In this document: positions 1 to 12,245 of the stretch, piece after piece | How positions within the stretch are numbered: the first letter of the stretch is position 1 | Layout: every line of letters begins with the position of its first letter | Origin: Volutella citrinella | Taxonomy: Eukaryota > Ascomycota > Sordariomycetes > Hypocreales > Nectriaceae | DNA length: 64,000 bases | Direction: 5' to 3' | Assembly: GCA_034401135.1 (NCBI GenBank) | Contig: JAWZSP010000005.1 | Location: 3,782,001 to 3,846,000, forward strand | The notes under the pieces: generated by a model | The model's database searches: none | Seen by the model: only the letters and a program-made list of their open reading frames with translations | Told to the model about the DNA's origin: nothing | Program-made: the position numbers and the translations under genes

Positions 1-636
1 AGAGTCGAGCAAGCTCATGAGCTCCACTGTCGGCCCCGTCAGCAGCCATGGTACGAGCACGTTTGCGCTCTATTTAGGCTAGTCCTGGTCCATGACTCCA
101 TGTGCCTTTGCGACTAGCGCCCAGTCGCTGCAGACAGACATTTGGGGGAACGGTTCCAGCGAATTGAGCTCATGCATCCACCCTGTGTCAGTCTCGATTC
201 CAGGTCAGCAAAAGAACTGCTAATCAGGCACTTTAGAAAAGACAAGTAACCCTATCGATGTTATAATTTATCCCCGGGCCGACTTTGTATTTGTGGGCCA
301 CATCGGTTTGCTAAACCAATCGAGACGATCAAACCCATAGGGCCTCTGTAAGTAGTAAATAGGTAGGAAGTTTATGTTCTCATTATATGATGAGAATGAG
401 ATACAACCCACCCGGTTGTCAATTAATTTACAGAGTACAAATATGATGCCCGCCCTGTTGGTGCATTATCAGCTGTCAAGCGAATTGCTGGTCAAGCTGC
501 AGGGTAATGGAGACACACTCCTGTCCGTGCCAAAACTGGCTGTGTAGGTGTTGGCTGTTGGCCAGAGCCTTTATTCCGTTTCAGCTGACGAGTCACCTTG
601 GGCCCTTGACCTTTCATAACTCGGAAGCCCCGCGTC
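1..636. other. Intergenic, no gene seen
   Basis: No reading frame with recognisable protein similarity. The segment around 240-480 is relatively AT-rich. It has a short imperfect palindrome near 376-397 (TTCTCAT...ATGAGAA) of no evident function. Confidence 0.6.
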
Positions 637-2925
637 TTGAATTGTCCGATTGAAGTTCTCATCGCAAGAAGCCCATTTCCCAAAGAACCAAGTCTCTACC
701 CAATATTGGTTGACGGACTAGCCTCGCCCTTCATCAAAATGGATGGGCCTTCCAACGCACCGAAGCCGCCCATTACCGTGATTGATGAGGAGACTGGGGA
801 GTGGGTGACGAGAAACGAGCTGAAGAAGCGAATATAGAAACGGGCCAGGAAGGCTGGCAAGATGACTCGCGCCAAAGATCCCTGGAGTGGTACCGTAGAG
901 AAAACTCTCCTCATTCGGCTAGCTGCAGTCGCAACCGAGTCTCCAGCAGACCCTGATGCCATGTTCAAGCAAGGCTTCCTCGCAGATGTCTTTACTGAGC
1001 GCCCTGTGAAGCCTGTCATTACCCGATTCCCGCCCGAGCCAAATGGCTATCTTCACATCGGCCATGCCAAGGCAATAGCCGTGGATTTCGGGTTTGCTCG
1101 GTATCATGGAGGGAAAACAGTTGGTCTTCTACTCTATCGGCCTATCCTATCATGGTTGCTGACAATGGTACAGATTCTAAGGTTGGTCTGGTCATTGCAT
1201 TCACGTAGTTTCTGGCCTTGACTCATCAGCTTCCAGATTTGATGACACGAACCCAGATGAGGAGAAGCAAGTTTACTTTGAGGGCATCCTGAACATGGTG
1301 AAGGGCTCGGTATGGCTTTGAACGCCTGTGCAATTGGACTTTTACTCAACTCCTTGCAGGTTTCACGCCGAGTTCTATCACTTATTCGAGCGACAACTTT
1401 GGACGCCTTTATGAACTTGCCCAAGAATTGATCAAGAAAGGGAAAGCATATGTTTGTCATTGCACTGAACCCGAGATCAAGCTTCAGCGAGGCGGGAAAG
1501 ACGGTAAAGAAGGCCCCGTTTTCGTTGTGCGCATGCAGAACAAGACGTGGATACCAACCTGGACAAGTTTCACGATATGCATGACGGCAAGTATGAACCA
1601 CAGACAGCTTTCCTTTGCATGAAACAGGATATAGAGAACCCAAATCCTCAGATGTGGGATTTAGCGGCCTACAGGATCCCAAAAAACAAGACGGTGCACC
1701 CTCGGGCGCCTGACTGGAAAATATTTCCAACATACGACTTCACACACTGCCTCTGTGACAGTTTTGAAGGCGTCACTCACAGTCTTTGTACAACTGAGTT
1801 TGTCTTGTCGAGAGAGAGTTACGAATGGCTGAACAAAACACTTGGTGTTTATGAACCAATACAGCGCGAATTTGGTAAGTGTTTGTTGCGCAGTGCTATA
1901 GCTTCTTCTTTAACAAACTGTAGAACGGCTGAATTTGACCGGCACCGTCATGAGTAAGAGAGCCCTGAAGGCTCTTGTGGAACAAGGAGCTGTTCGGGGG
2001 TGGGATGACCCGCGGCTCTATACTCTTGTTGCTCTCAAACGGCGTGGCATCCCTCCTGGGGCCATCTTACAATTCGTCAATGAACTGGGAGTGACGACGA
2101 GCAGAACGTTCATCCAGATTGCTCGCTTTGAGCAAACTGTCCGTCGGTATTTGGAGACTTCGGTGCCGCCTGATGCTGGTGCTGGATCCCATCCCGGTTC
2201 ACATATCTGATCTCGACAAGTCCATCGACGTTGAAATCCCTTTCTTGCCAAAGGATGCGAGCTTTGGCTCACATAAACTTCCCTTTACCAAGATAGTATA
2301 CATTGATCGCGCAGATTTCCGTGAGGTAGACAGCAAGGATTATATCCGTCTGGTTCCTGGGAAAGTTGTTGGCCTTCTCAATGCGCCCTATCCCATTAAA
2401 GCTGTTTCTTTCACAAAAGACGAAGCTACAGGTCTTGTCACTAGTGTCGAAGCGGTTTTCAAGAAGGCAGTCAAGCCTAGAGCTCACATCCAATGGGTTT
2501 CAGAAGGCTCGCACCGCGTCGAGGCCCGGATTTACAGCGCTCTCTTCAAGTCAGAGAATCCTGCCGCGGCAGAGGGCGGATATCTCAACGACATCAACCC
2601 TGACAGCTTGGTCACGTACCAGGACGCCATGGTTGCGCAGGGCATTTCCGAGGTCCGCAGAAGGGGACCATGGCCTGCGACATTGGGTGAAACCACAGAG
2701 GACTTTGGTCATGAAGCCATTCGTTTCCAAGCAGTGCGGATTGGCTACTTTGTAAGTTGGAGCAAGTTCTTGTTGCTAATGGATACCAAGCTGAAGGACG
2801 CGTTCGTGAACAATGACGATAGCTGCTGATTTTACCTCACATAGGCGCTTGATTCGGACACCACCGACGATAAGCTTGTGTTCAATCGTATCGTGTCACT
2901 GAAAGAGGACTCTAGCAAGAAGTAA
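637..2925 (+). pseudogene. Glutaminyl-tRNA synthetase pseudogene (second, decayed copy)
   Basis: Similarity to eukaryotic cytosolic GlnRS, a class I synthetase, runs through most of this span. Visible landmarks are [16 protein letters not shown] (HIGH motif, about 1025-1070), RFDDTNP (about 1235), the AYVCHC and KLQRGG segment (about 1446-1500), QMWDLAAYR (about 1650), LCTTEF (about 1790), VMSKR (KMSKS equivalent, about 1947), RGWDDPRLYTL (about 1998) and the C-terminal anticodon-binding part to a stop at 2923-2925. Introns survive at 1875-1923 and 2752-2844, and others are likely near 1120-1230 and 1316-1370 with boundaries I could not settle. Breaks: in-frame TAG at 835-837, where a Gln codon would be expected; loss of one base in the C-run near 1512-1517; loss of two bases (or gain of one) near 2163-2172. 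The N-terminal domain of about 200 residues is also missing upstream. Retained introns point to DNA-level duplication rather than retroposition. A functional GlnRS must exist elsewhere. Confidence 0.88.
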
Positions 2926-5900
2926 AAACTAAGAGTGTGCAACGTATCGCAAGAACATCAATACCGCTTACACCATGAAGCCTACTAAGGATGTGCTGGT
3001 TGAGCTTCGGCCTGCCCTACACACAAAGGTGCGCAGCACGGTGGACAGGCTGCCCAAGACATCAAAGGCGGCGTGCCCAAGGCACCTCAGCGTCGTGGAC
3101 TTACTCGGATGTTCCCATATCTCCGTCAGATCCCGCAAATCCCGACCCCGCCCAGAGTTTTCGTTCTCCAAACCGCATGGCTCTAATGCGGTGGTGCAGT
3201 TCAGGACTCCAGGGGTAGGGGATGTGATGCATGATCCCATTCTTGGGTAGGAGGGTATTCAAGACGCTGGCCAAGACATCAGCTGCCAAGTAAGCTATCT
3301 CGACTTCTCCAGGGGTTCTTCTCCGATCAATCCCATCACATCACATTAGAGCATCCAATTACCTTAGTGTCTATCATTTATGTGAACGACGACCATCGAT
3401 TTCTTAGGCAGTGCCCATGGACGCCGATATGTGCACACCGGTTCCATCGGTGTCCATAATCGTAGCTCCAGTAATATACTACAGCCTAGCAGCCCATGGA
3501 TTGGATCTTACAGCAGCAACATGAGGTACGATAGGTATGATGTAGGCAGAATCACAGAGCCATTCAGTTGTCCATGATTTAATACTCAGAGCTTCTCTAG
3601 CCAGAAGTTTGGGACAAGGGTCGCTTCGGTCTTGAAAGCACATGAGCCACTAAGCTGGATCACATCTGAAAGCATCCAAAGGCCAGCGCGCACCGATGTT
3701 GCACATGCTAAAGTCGTTTCTTGGCGAAAGGGAAGGCTGGCCTATTGAATTCCAGCTGTGCTCGGGCAGAGACATTTTGGCCTTCAATAATTGTTCAGAA
3801 GCCGTCTTTGGGTGGTGCAAGCACCACCTCCACCAGAATGAGACATGAACGGGAGCGGATGTCACCGCCGCACCGCCTTCCACAGGCGGCAGGGCCCAGC
3901 ACGAAGGGGGGCTGGCATGGAAGGGCATCTATCAGAGCGCCATGGGATGTTCAGGGCAAAGAAACGCGGTGCGAGCGTGCTTGGCAGTGGATAGTGTGTG
4001 GGCTTGCTCCCTAATTACCAGGAACGCTTACTTGTTGGGACACGAACCTACCCTCTGCCTCATGCAATAGTCTCCTCAATTATTCGCGCGTCCAAAGGGT
4101 CCAGCCATTCTTTGAAGACGCCAAACAAGGCCCCCGCGGAAGAAAATTGAACTCCGCTGGCGTCGAAATTGGGCATCGGTGGTGTGCATCAGTGGCCAAA
4201 AATAGCCTTGATAGCGGACTTCCCGGCCTGCACGTCAGGACTCAGGAACAGGACGAGTCGCTGACAGGCTCACCCGGCAGACCGGCTGCCGTGACCAATA
4301 GGTAAGCATTTGGCTCTCTGGCAGGTATCGGTGCAGCATTATTAAGGGCGGATGAAGAATCCCCGAATGTACATTGTCAGTATTACTCCGTGGTCCGATG
4401 AGGGCAGCTGAGTGAAAAAAGGGCTGGCGCAGGGATCAGCAGAAACGGAGGGTACAGGTACGAGGTGGAGGCGCCAACGTGGCACCCGCCCATTGTAATC
4501 TCGATTGAGAGCTTGGGCGGTTGCGGGTTGCGTGTGCTATGTAGGGCCAGGTCTGGCATCTGGCGGAGCAAGCAGACGGACCAGCCTTCTTCTTTGGCTT
4601 CTTTGACACCAATGGAATGCAGAACGACGGGGAACGGAGCGTGCGCGTACATACGAGGTACATAGTCACCATCGCCGGGTCGTGTTGCGGGGTTTTATCA
4701 CTGGTCGGCGAGTTGGTGATCCTTGGGCGGATGGTTCGGCATAAATTCATAATGTAAATCAGGGTCTCTCCACATCCTGCGAGTAATCAGTACCCAGTAA
4801 CATACAATAGTGCTTGTATGAAGTGGCGAAGGCCCAGGCGAAGCCGCTAATAAGAATTGCGGTCGTCGCCGAGGGTTATTTACCTGCCAGGTGTGTTGGT
4901 GCATCGTGTTCCAGTACGGCAAGTCTGGCATGCTCTAACCGCATGGGCGTTACCCTTTGACATGGACGAAGTCCTGCTCCGTATCGGGCGCGGCAATCTT
5001 GTGCCATCAAGCATGGCTAACTAGGCCATGTAATCTTGACTTGCATCCGCAGTCCTATGATGGAATCCCGTCACAGCTTCAAATACAGTACAGTTGCATT
5101 CGCAGTGGCCTAGCCTCCCATTTGAGTTCCGGGATGGCGGTGGCTGCTTGCTGATGTGGAATTCTTCGCCCGGAGAGCTAGAGAACACGACGCAGGTAGC
5201 TGGAGCCTTGATGAGGCCTGCCCTGGAAGCGGCTCGCCTTGGGTGAACACCCAGGCGACGGTGGCGGATGCGCCATCAACCCACTGGCGCCGTTGGGTGA
5301 CCTGGGTCAGGCCATCCCGCAACAACCGGGCTGGGGTGTTCACAAGGTCTTCGGGGCCTTCTCGATTTGTGCAGAGGAGGACCGCAACCCACACCCAATC
5401 CATGTCTGCAAAGTACTTGGGGTTTTGCGACATGGGCGCGCCCAGATGTGTGGTTGAATATAATACCACCGCACACTATTCGTACCAGTGTATCGTATGG
5501 AGAGGCTCCTGAACCTGGAGTTCTCCAGACTCAGGCCCAAATGATTCTTACCAGACTGTAGGTCGTTGTGGAGACGGCGGCGGCACTTCTACGCCAGCCA
5601 GGAACCCAGCTCGCGTGCGCAAGTCGCATGCATTGCCAACATCCCATTGAGAAGACTGGGTCACAGAATCGGATATGCCGCCCCCATGCTGGCGCAGATG
5701 GCAACAGATCGGGCTGTCACCAAAGCTCCTTGCATTGACGCGCAAAGGGGTCGAGGATATTACCTTTCGGGGCAGTGCAAGTCGGTGTCCTGATTGCTCT
5801 TTGGCCTTTCCCTCGTATTCAAGGACGGACTGGGGCGGCGCCATCCACTCGATCCCAGCAAGCCCGGTTGGTCCGTCAAGCCTCGAACCCGCCCAGCCCG

Positions 5901-8769
5901 CCAGAAGCACCACCATGACCGTCGGCGGGCAAGAATGGGGAGCCGCTAATGTAGGAACCTGTCTCGCATGGGCCAACGCCCGCCCGCCCACAACGGAAGC
6001 ATTAACCTTATCCAGATTCGGGGATTGTTTTATGCATTGCTTCACAAACCGATATTTCGAAGGCTTCACGACCCCAGCCATTTCTGTGCATAATATATTA
6101 TGTCGAGCACATTTTTGGCGGCACTCTTTGTGACCGGATCGGTGGACATCCACGGCATCAAGCCTACCCGCTGCGTCATTCACTCTTTCAAATGTGTGAT
6201 CAGCATGGTTGGGATTCAGTTGGGGGCTAATGCGAAAATCCAACCAGTCCATTGTTACCCCGAGTTTGATCATCCGCACAAAGGAGATCTGCCCGCTCTG
6301 TCGGGCTGCCTCTGACGGCTGCTGAGCTGCTGAGCCCGAGCAAAGGGAGCGGAAGTCCGGTGTTTTCAAGTGTTGTTTCAACTCTGTGACGGTCCTTGCG
6401 CCAGGTGGGGTTGTGAGCCTGGGAATTTGATGTGTGCTGTCTGAATGACGCTTCGATTCTGTTCCATCAATCTGGGGGGCTTTTTAGCTCAGCTGCCGCT
6501 TACTTCACATGGCACGGGGCTGCTGTTCATTTGTCAACATGATTGAGGGGAAGCGAGCAAGTCCAAGAGACTCATCGATCAAGGAACAGAAGCAAACCTG
6601 TCCAGTTAGGCATTTGGCGTCAGATCAAGGAAATACAGTGGAGCCGTGCAACAGAAGAAGAAAGACCGTTTCTCGACAAGGCGGTTATGTGCTTATGTTG
6701 CAAACCGTTCCCTGCCGCGGAACTTCGTCCGGGAGGATTTCTGTGCGCTGATATCCAGGTTACACACCGTACAACGGCCAATAATTGATGACTGCTGCGA
6801 TTTTAGGTGCCAGTGTCCAAGTTTAGTAGTGCTTGCGTGGAGGAGGGAGGTGGCAGGAGCTTTGAGTCGAGACTGAGTTGCTATTGGCCTCGGCGTATCG
6901 TGATTGATGAATGTGTGGGCCACAGAGGTGTTGACGCGCACGCAGTTCCCACGCTCCAGGTGAAATGCTCTGCTGCGAAGAAAATCACAGGGGGGCTTTA
7001 CTGATGGAGGGTGCTGTAAATCATCTGTTCATTAGGCTCCGGAGTAGCCCTAGCAAGCGTCTGCATTGGCGGCGGAAATCACCACGGGCCGGTGTGAAGA
7101 AGCCCCTTCATGCACCTTCCCTTTTGTCGCGAACAGTCCAGGAGGGCGGAACTGATCCTGTCGTAATCATCAGTGTTTGGCGGTGGTTTGAGAAGCGCCA
7201 AGTAGTGTTGTGTGTGAGCAAAGACACGGTGCTGTGTCACACGCGTAGCATGACGCCGGGCAGTATACCTGAGGGCGGAGTGGGCGTCTCGTTGATGCTG
7301 CCTCCTGTCTCGTGGTCCATCCGTGATTGGGCTCCCATCTGCTCGAGGCGGGAGTTGATCGGCATTCAATCGCCATTGTTGAACGTCTGTGCCTGTTCCT
7401 GAAAAACCACATCCCTCTGCTTATCCATTCAACGTGAGAGGCACCACGAATGCATCGAGTCCTGATGCGTTTCGGGCCCAGACGACGGCGTGCCTGACAA
7501 GGCCGCGTGTCCAATAGGCACGCTCCATTCCAGCTTGGCCGACCAGACTGGCTGGAGTGGCTTGCATCCGCTCCACGCTCCAGCAAGGGCACCCTGCCAA
7601 AACCTTGAAGCGAGTCTAGAAGTGGACCCTGAAAGTGCCAGGGGCGGCCAGGGGTATCCCACCTCCATGACTGATTCGGGCAGAGAGGAGCACAAAGGAG
7701 CACAAGTAGCAGCGCGAAAATTGCCGTCGACAAGGCCGTCAGCGGAGAGGATGCCACGCAGGACCTATGCCAAGGTTTTGGTCAGGTTCCATAATAAGAG
7801 TAGGTCGCTGGGGAGAGCGGAAGGTGGGAGACAGGGTTGACTCGAGAAGGAAGCGAGGATGGCTGAGGATGGATGGCGGAAACGACACGGTAATCTCGCT
7901 TTCATGGTGATCCTCGGGAAGACTTTCGCCTTCAGAAGCAAAATGACCGTTTGCCTAGGCCTCCGTTGGCACAAGAGCCGATACAGTGCCAGATGCGACA
8001 CAAACAGCACCGAGTTGGTGCCATCCGAGTCAACAACGGCGATGGGTACAGTGACCGCTTTGAGCAGGCAAGGCAAGGATGGTGTCTTGGGAGCGCGTAC
8101 CTGTTGAGGAGGAATCGGCAAGTGGGGACGCCAGGTGTGGTGTGTCGTGTTTTTGTGCAAGAGTGTGCTACGTGCCTTATACATGCAGTCGTTGCACAAT
8201 CATTATTTACAACAGCCGTACAGTTTTGAAAAGCGCATGGAGCAAGCACGGAGGACTCGGGAGGAGGCAGAGTGGGACAGCGAAATTAGCTGTAGCCAAG
8301 CTAGTGCAACGTGAACGATGAAGATGGCTCTAGTTGTGCAACCGTTTGTACGTATCCGTTTTGTGCTATGCTATCAACCATGGATCCTCGAGCAAGCAAG
8401 GCGAATCCACCCACCTCAACGGAACCCTGCTAGCGGCGCTACGGCTATGTGGCAGAGAGTGAGTACGTATCTCGTCCCAGAGCACTCCGCCGCTGAAGGA
8501 AGTGTGCACACGATGCACGGATACTCGTGGCCTTCCTCCGACGTACCGCCCACGACTGGCTCGCGGCACGTTCAGTGGACGGCGCCTGCTGGCACCAGGG
8601 TTCCAGTGGGTGGGGCTCGCTGTGCTGTGCAGGTCCTCCAGGCGTCGAACGCGCCATGGCCCCTATAATCCCAGACCAAGCCAGCCAATCCAGGCGATGG
8701 AGCGGGCTGACATCCCCTACGCACACCCCGGCAGGCCCCTGTGGAGCCTTTCAGCGGTGGACCAGGGGT
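2926..8769. other. Long intergenic region, no supported gene
   Basis: About 5.8 kb after the GlnRS relic. Open frames here (for example 2975-3250 on + and 5548-6381 on -) show no recognisable family, no consistent start/intron/stop structure and no conserved motif. Much of it is probably promoter-distal DNA of the WSC gene plus decayed sequence. I see no repeat, tRNA or transposon end. Confidence 0.55.
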
Positions 8770-9403
8770 TGTGGCCGCCCTCGTCTCGTCACTCACATTC
8801 CCATCCCCCCGGCCCCGTCTCCTTCCCTCTCCCTCTTGCTCGCTTGCTCGTTCCATTTCTCGCCAACTCCCCTTTCAACAAAACAAGCCACTCCCTCGGC
8901 CACTCGTTCGTTCCAGTCCCTCTTTCACCTCCCCCCACTCATTTCACCTCCTCAACCCGACCAGATCAGACCAGCTCAGACTGCTTCTGCTTCACTCACT
9001 CGCGAGCGAAGGGCCGTCGTCTCGACCAATGCTGTTTCGACCTCCTTTCCATCGTTGATTGTACCTTCTGTTCTTGCCCAAGGGTGTCTTTGACTGACCC
9101 GCCTCCTTCCGTGTCTCTGTCTTCGCCTTCTCGACTCAGCATCACCCGATTTTTCTCGCCCAGTTGTCGACTTTGTCTTTATCCACGCGAGATCAAACAC
9201 TGCCAGACACGCATCTGCATCGACGACAAGGCCGTTCCACGTCGACCGTGAACAGCTGTCCGACTCGCGTCCACTCGACATCCTGGGGTCTGGTATCTCA
9301 CGCGTCAACCCGACTGTGAGGCCACTCGAATCAGCGGCTACCTAGACGCCATCCATCATCATCACCATCATCTCTTCCCGATCATCTCCAGACTTCGCCC
9401 ACA
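8770..9403 (+). promoter_or_regulatory. Pyrimidine-rich promoter/5' leader of the WSC gene
   Basis: From about 8795 the + strand turns strongly C/T-rich (CCTTCCCTCTCCCTC and similar) and stays so to the ATG at 9404, ending in a CATCATCATCACCATCATC tract at about 9353-9371. This composition is typical of filamentous-fungal transcription start regions and leaders. Several CNYTCNYT octamers, the published Ssd1-type element, occur here (for example 8821-8828). The actual transcription start was not determined. Confidence 0.4.
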
Positions 9404-10267
9404 ATGAAGACGTCACTCATCGCCGTGGCATTCGCCCTCGGTGCCCATGCCGCCAACCTACAGCTCCCCGCGGAAAATCCCATTTCCGGTCAGATGAAGA
9501 GTCAGGGATGCTTCCAGTCGGGCGACAAGCTAGAGAAGCAAAAACTCGACCATGTGGCCTCAGGAAACTGCTTTCAGCTCTGCCAGAAGATGGGCAAGCC
9601 CGTCATGGGTCTTTCAACTGACAAGTGTTATTGTGGAGATAAGTACCCGCCCAAGGACGACCTGCTCAGCGACGACAAGTGCAACTACCCATGCCCTGGC
9701 TATGGCAAGGAAGCCTGCGGTGCTCTCGGTGGCATCTTCTCGATTTTCAACACAGGTGTGGAAGTCGACGTCTCCTTCGAAGACCCAGTTGTGACTACCA
9801 GTTCTGCCCCTGCCCAACCTAGCCAGACCCAGCCAAGTGAGGCTCCTAACAACAGCGCTGTCGTCTCTCAGAGCGCAGCGCCTACAAACGACAAGGAAGA
9901 AAAGAAGGGCCCCCCAACTGCAGCCATTGCCGCCGGTGTTGTTGCGGGTGTCGTTGTCATGGCCGCCGTCATTGGCGTGATCGTGTTTTTCGTCAAGCGC
10001 AGGCGAAATGCCGAGATTGAGGAAGAGCACCGCCGAAATGCCGCCGTCAATGCCTTTATCAATGGCTCGAAGCCTCCGGGCAGCAGTGGCAGCATCTCCA
10101 TGACTGACTCTCGCCTTGATCCCGTCATGGCTCACCGCCGGCTCAGCGACGGCAGCATTGCCGACAACCAGGACTACTCCCGCAGGATCCTCCGGGTATG
10201 TATTCAGTACTTGAACCAGCATTTGGTCCATACGTTCTAACACGCTTCCCAGGTCACCAACGCATGA
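9404..10267 (+). CDS. WSC-domain cell-wall integrity sensor
   Basis: Single-pass plasma-membrane protein of 268 residues, resembling fungal Wsc sensors that report wall stress to the Rho1/PKC MAPK pathway. Exon 1 is 9404-10195, the intron is 10196-10252 (GTATGT...CCAG), and exon 2 is only 10253-10267. Residues 1-17 form a signal peptide. A WSC domain spans about 32-115 with eight cysteines (36, 56, 60, 75, 77, 93, 97, 105) and the motif CYCGDKY. A Ser/Thr/Pro-rich stalk covers about 128-165. A transmembrane helix at about 172-197 is followed by KRRR as stop-transfer signal. The basic cytoplasmic tail ends in RILRVTNA. The last four codons lie in a micro-exon, and reading through the intron would give a different tail. 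Paralogue assignment (Wsc1, 2 or 3) is not possible from this sequence alone. Confidence 0.92.
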
Positions 10268-12245
10268 GCAAAGTCTCCAATCTGCGTGCGTACGCACAAG
10301 CCACACCTACTTTCAAACTTTATCCATCATCGGCATTCGCGGCGTTTTCGGGATGACAGCTTATGTCTATCGGTCGACCGACGCCTCGGCGACCTGGCGT
10401 TTCGACTCTTTACTTTACGGGCGTAGGGTTAGATTTCTTCTTATTTGCCTCTGCGGAAATAACGACTCTGGATTTGATCGAGCACGCTCTGACTATGTCG
10501 GCCACCCCTACGCCGTCCACTCCTTATCTCTCACATGACAACAATTGGTCCTGGAACAACAGACGCATTAAGTCAAGGGCAACAGCTTATTGGCCTCGAT
10601 GCCGCCGCTGGTACCGTCCCTTCATCGTCTGGTCAGGATCAATCATCGAAACTATCGCCGATAGACGTGTGCACACCGCACGCGTGCTTTTCCACCTTTT
10701 TTTTCATTAACGAGGGAGAGTCCTAGATCTCCTGTGTGTACAAAACACCCGTCCCCCCTCCCTGGTGGGCGTGGGGGAACATCTAAAAGTGAAGGGAATG
10801 GGGTCCCACTTGGTATATGGGCTGGATCTTAGCGCGAGCGAACAAGTCGGATAGACGAACGCTGGAAGAACGCCAGCCTCGGGCATAGGGACGAGGAGGA
10901 GACTAGTCTATGGTGTGGGATATCCTATGGTCGCTTCATTTACTTTTGACTCTTCTTATTTTTCTTTCGGATCATGGACCCTGAGGGCGTGCTCGGTGTC
11001 AACTGTATGTAAGGATCGCGCATAGTAATCGAGCACCGCTAGTGAACATATCCTTCAAAGCCGACCTAAGCGTGAAGTGTCCATGAGTTGGAGATGACCC
11101 TACGTGCCAGCTACTCTTGAGGGTAAGCAAAGCGCCCAAGAACTGAACAGAAATCATCACCCAAATGCCGACGCTTCATCACTGGCTCATGGTTCCGGCG
11201 ACATAGGCATGTCTGTGATTGAGACCACACGTAACCACACCGAGTGGGCATCACGCTCTTCATATTCCTGTTGACTTTGGGCCATCTGCGCGTATTGCTT
11301 CCCTTCTGGTAAGGAGCACATCTCTCAATAATACATGCGGGCCACGAATATGTATACAGAGCCATTGGTCCGTTGCTGACATTTGACTTCATGGGTTTGG
11401 GGCCAATGTCAGACTAAACGTGGGAGGTCGCAGCGTGGTGGAGCGTATGATTGGATTCTCGGGTGGTTCTTGAGCAACGAGGACGCGTCTGGTCGGGTTA
11501 CCAGTAGAGCCATTTGTAAGGGCAATGATTCGCTCTTGACGACTGCCGCCGGAAACACATGTTCATGTGCAACATCTTCTCTGTGTTAGAGGCAGTACAG
11601 GATTACATGTAGTCCGTCAAACCCCTTTCAATTCTGTCTAACGGGGAGTCTTGTTTGTCGACAAGTTGGGGCAAAGGAGCAGCCCTAGAAGCGACCATCA
11701 GGGAGTGTGAACAATTGAGTTTTCTTCGGGCGCGACGGATAACGACGCCCGCACGTCGCTGGGAAGTTGTATCGTTGCTTCATGTGTAACTCAGCCGCGA
11801 GGTAGAGTGACTCTGCCCAGCTATAATCCAAGGCGAATTTATTCAACACTGAGGATCTACCAGGCACGTAGCAAACCCCGAAACTTAGTCAACAGCTACA
11901 ATACAGAGCCAACATCTACATATTTCCATAATGCATCCATAGACGATCCTGCTTTCGCATTGTGGGTGAAATTGTTCCCCCAAATCGAGGTGCAGGGTAT
12001 ACCGAATCACGTGATAAAACTAGTATGAAGCTTGGCGCGGAGCTGTCGCGTTGGAAAAGTTGCCCCAGCAAAGAGAACAGGCCTACAAACAATATCAAGC
12101 TTTACGAGGCCAGACAGTTGCACCGACGCCCTAACGACCGGCTTACGCACGTTTCGCGAAAGAGGAGCATCGGAGCAAGCGCACCGCAACTTACGCCATC
12201 ATCGCTGCGCTGGGCTCTCAGCCCGGGCTTCTCTCTTGCTTCACA
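10268..12245. other. Intergenic region WSC to Nup37-like gene
   Basis: About 2 kb with no recognisable gene. The first part is presumably the WSC 3' UTR and the last few hundred bases the promoter of the next gene. Small frames on both strands (such as 11111-11392 on -) resemble nothing known to me. Confidence 0.5.

Noticed and set aside
2975..3250. 91-residue frame after the GlnRS relic
   Set aside because: No similarity recognised and overlapping frames in the same stretch are equally open.
5548..6381. 277-residue open frame on the minus strand
   Set aside because: No family resemblance and no gene-like structure around it.
7170..7757. Minus-strand frame starting with a signal-peptide-like hydrophobic stretch (LSTAIFALLLVLLCAPLC)
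   Set aside because: It begins at GTG with no ATG, and the rest has no conserved cysteine pattern or family motif; a chance hydrophobic run is more likely.
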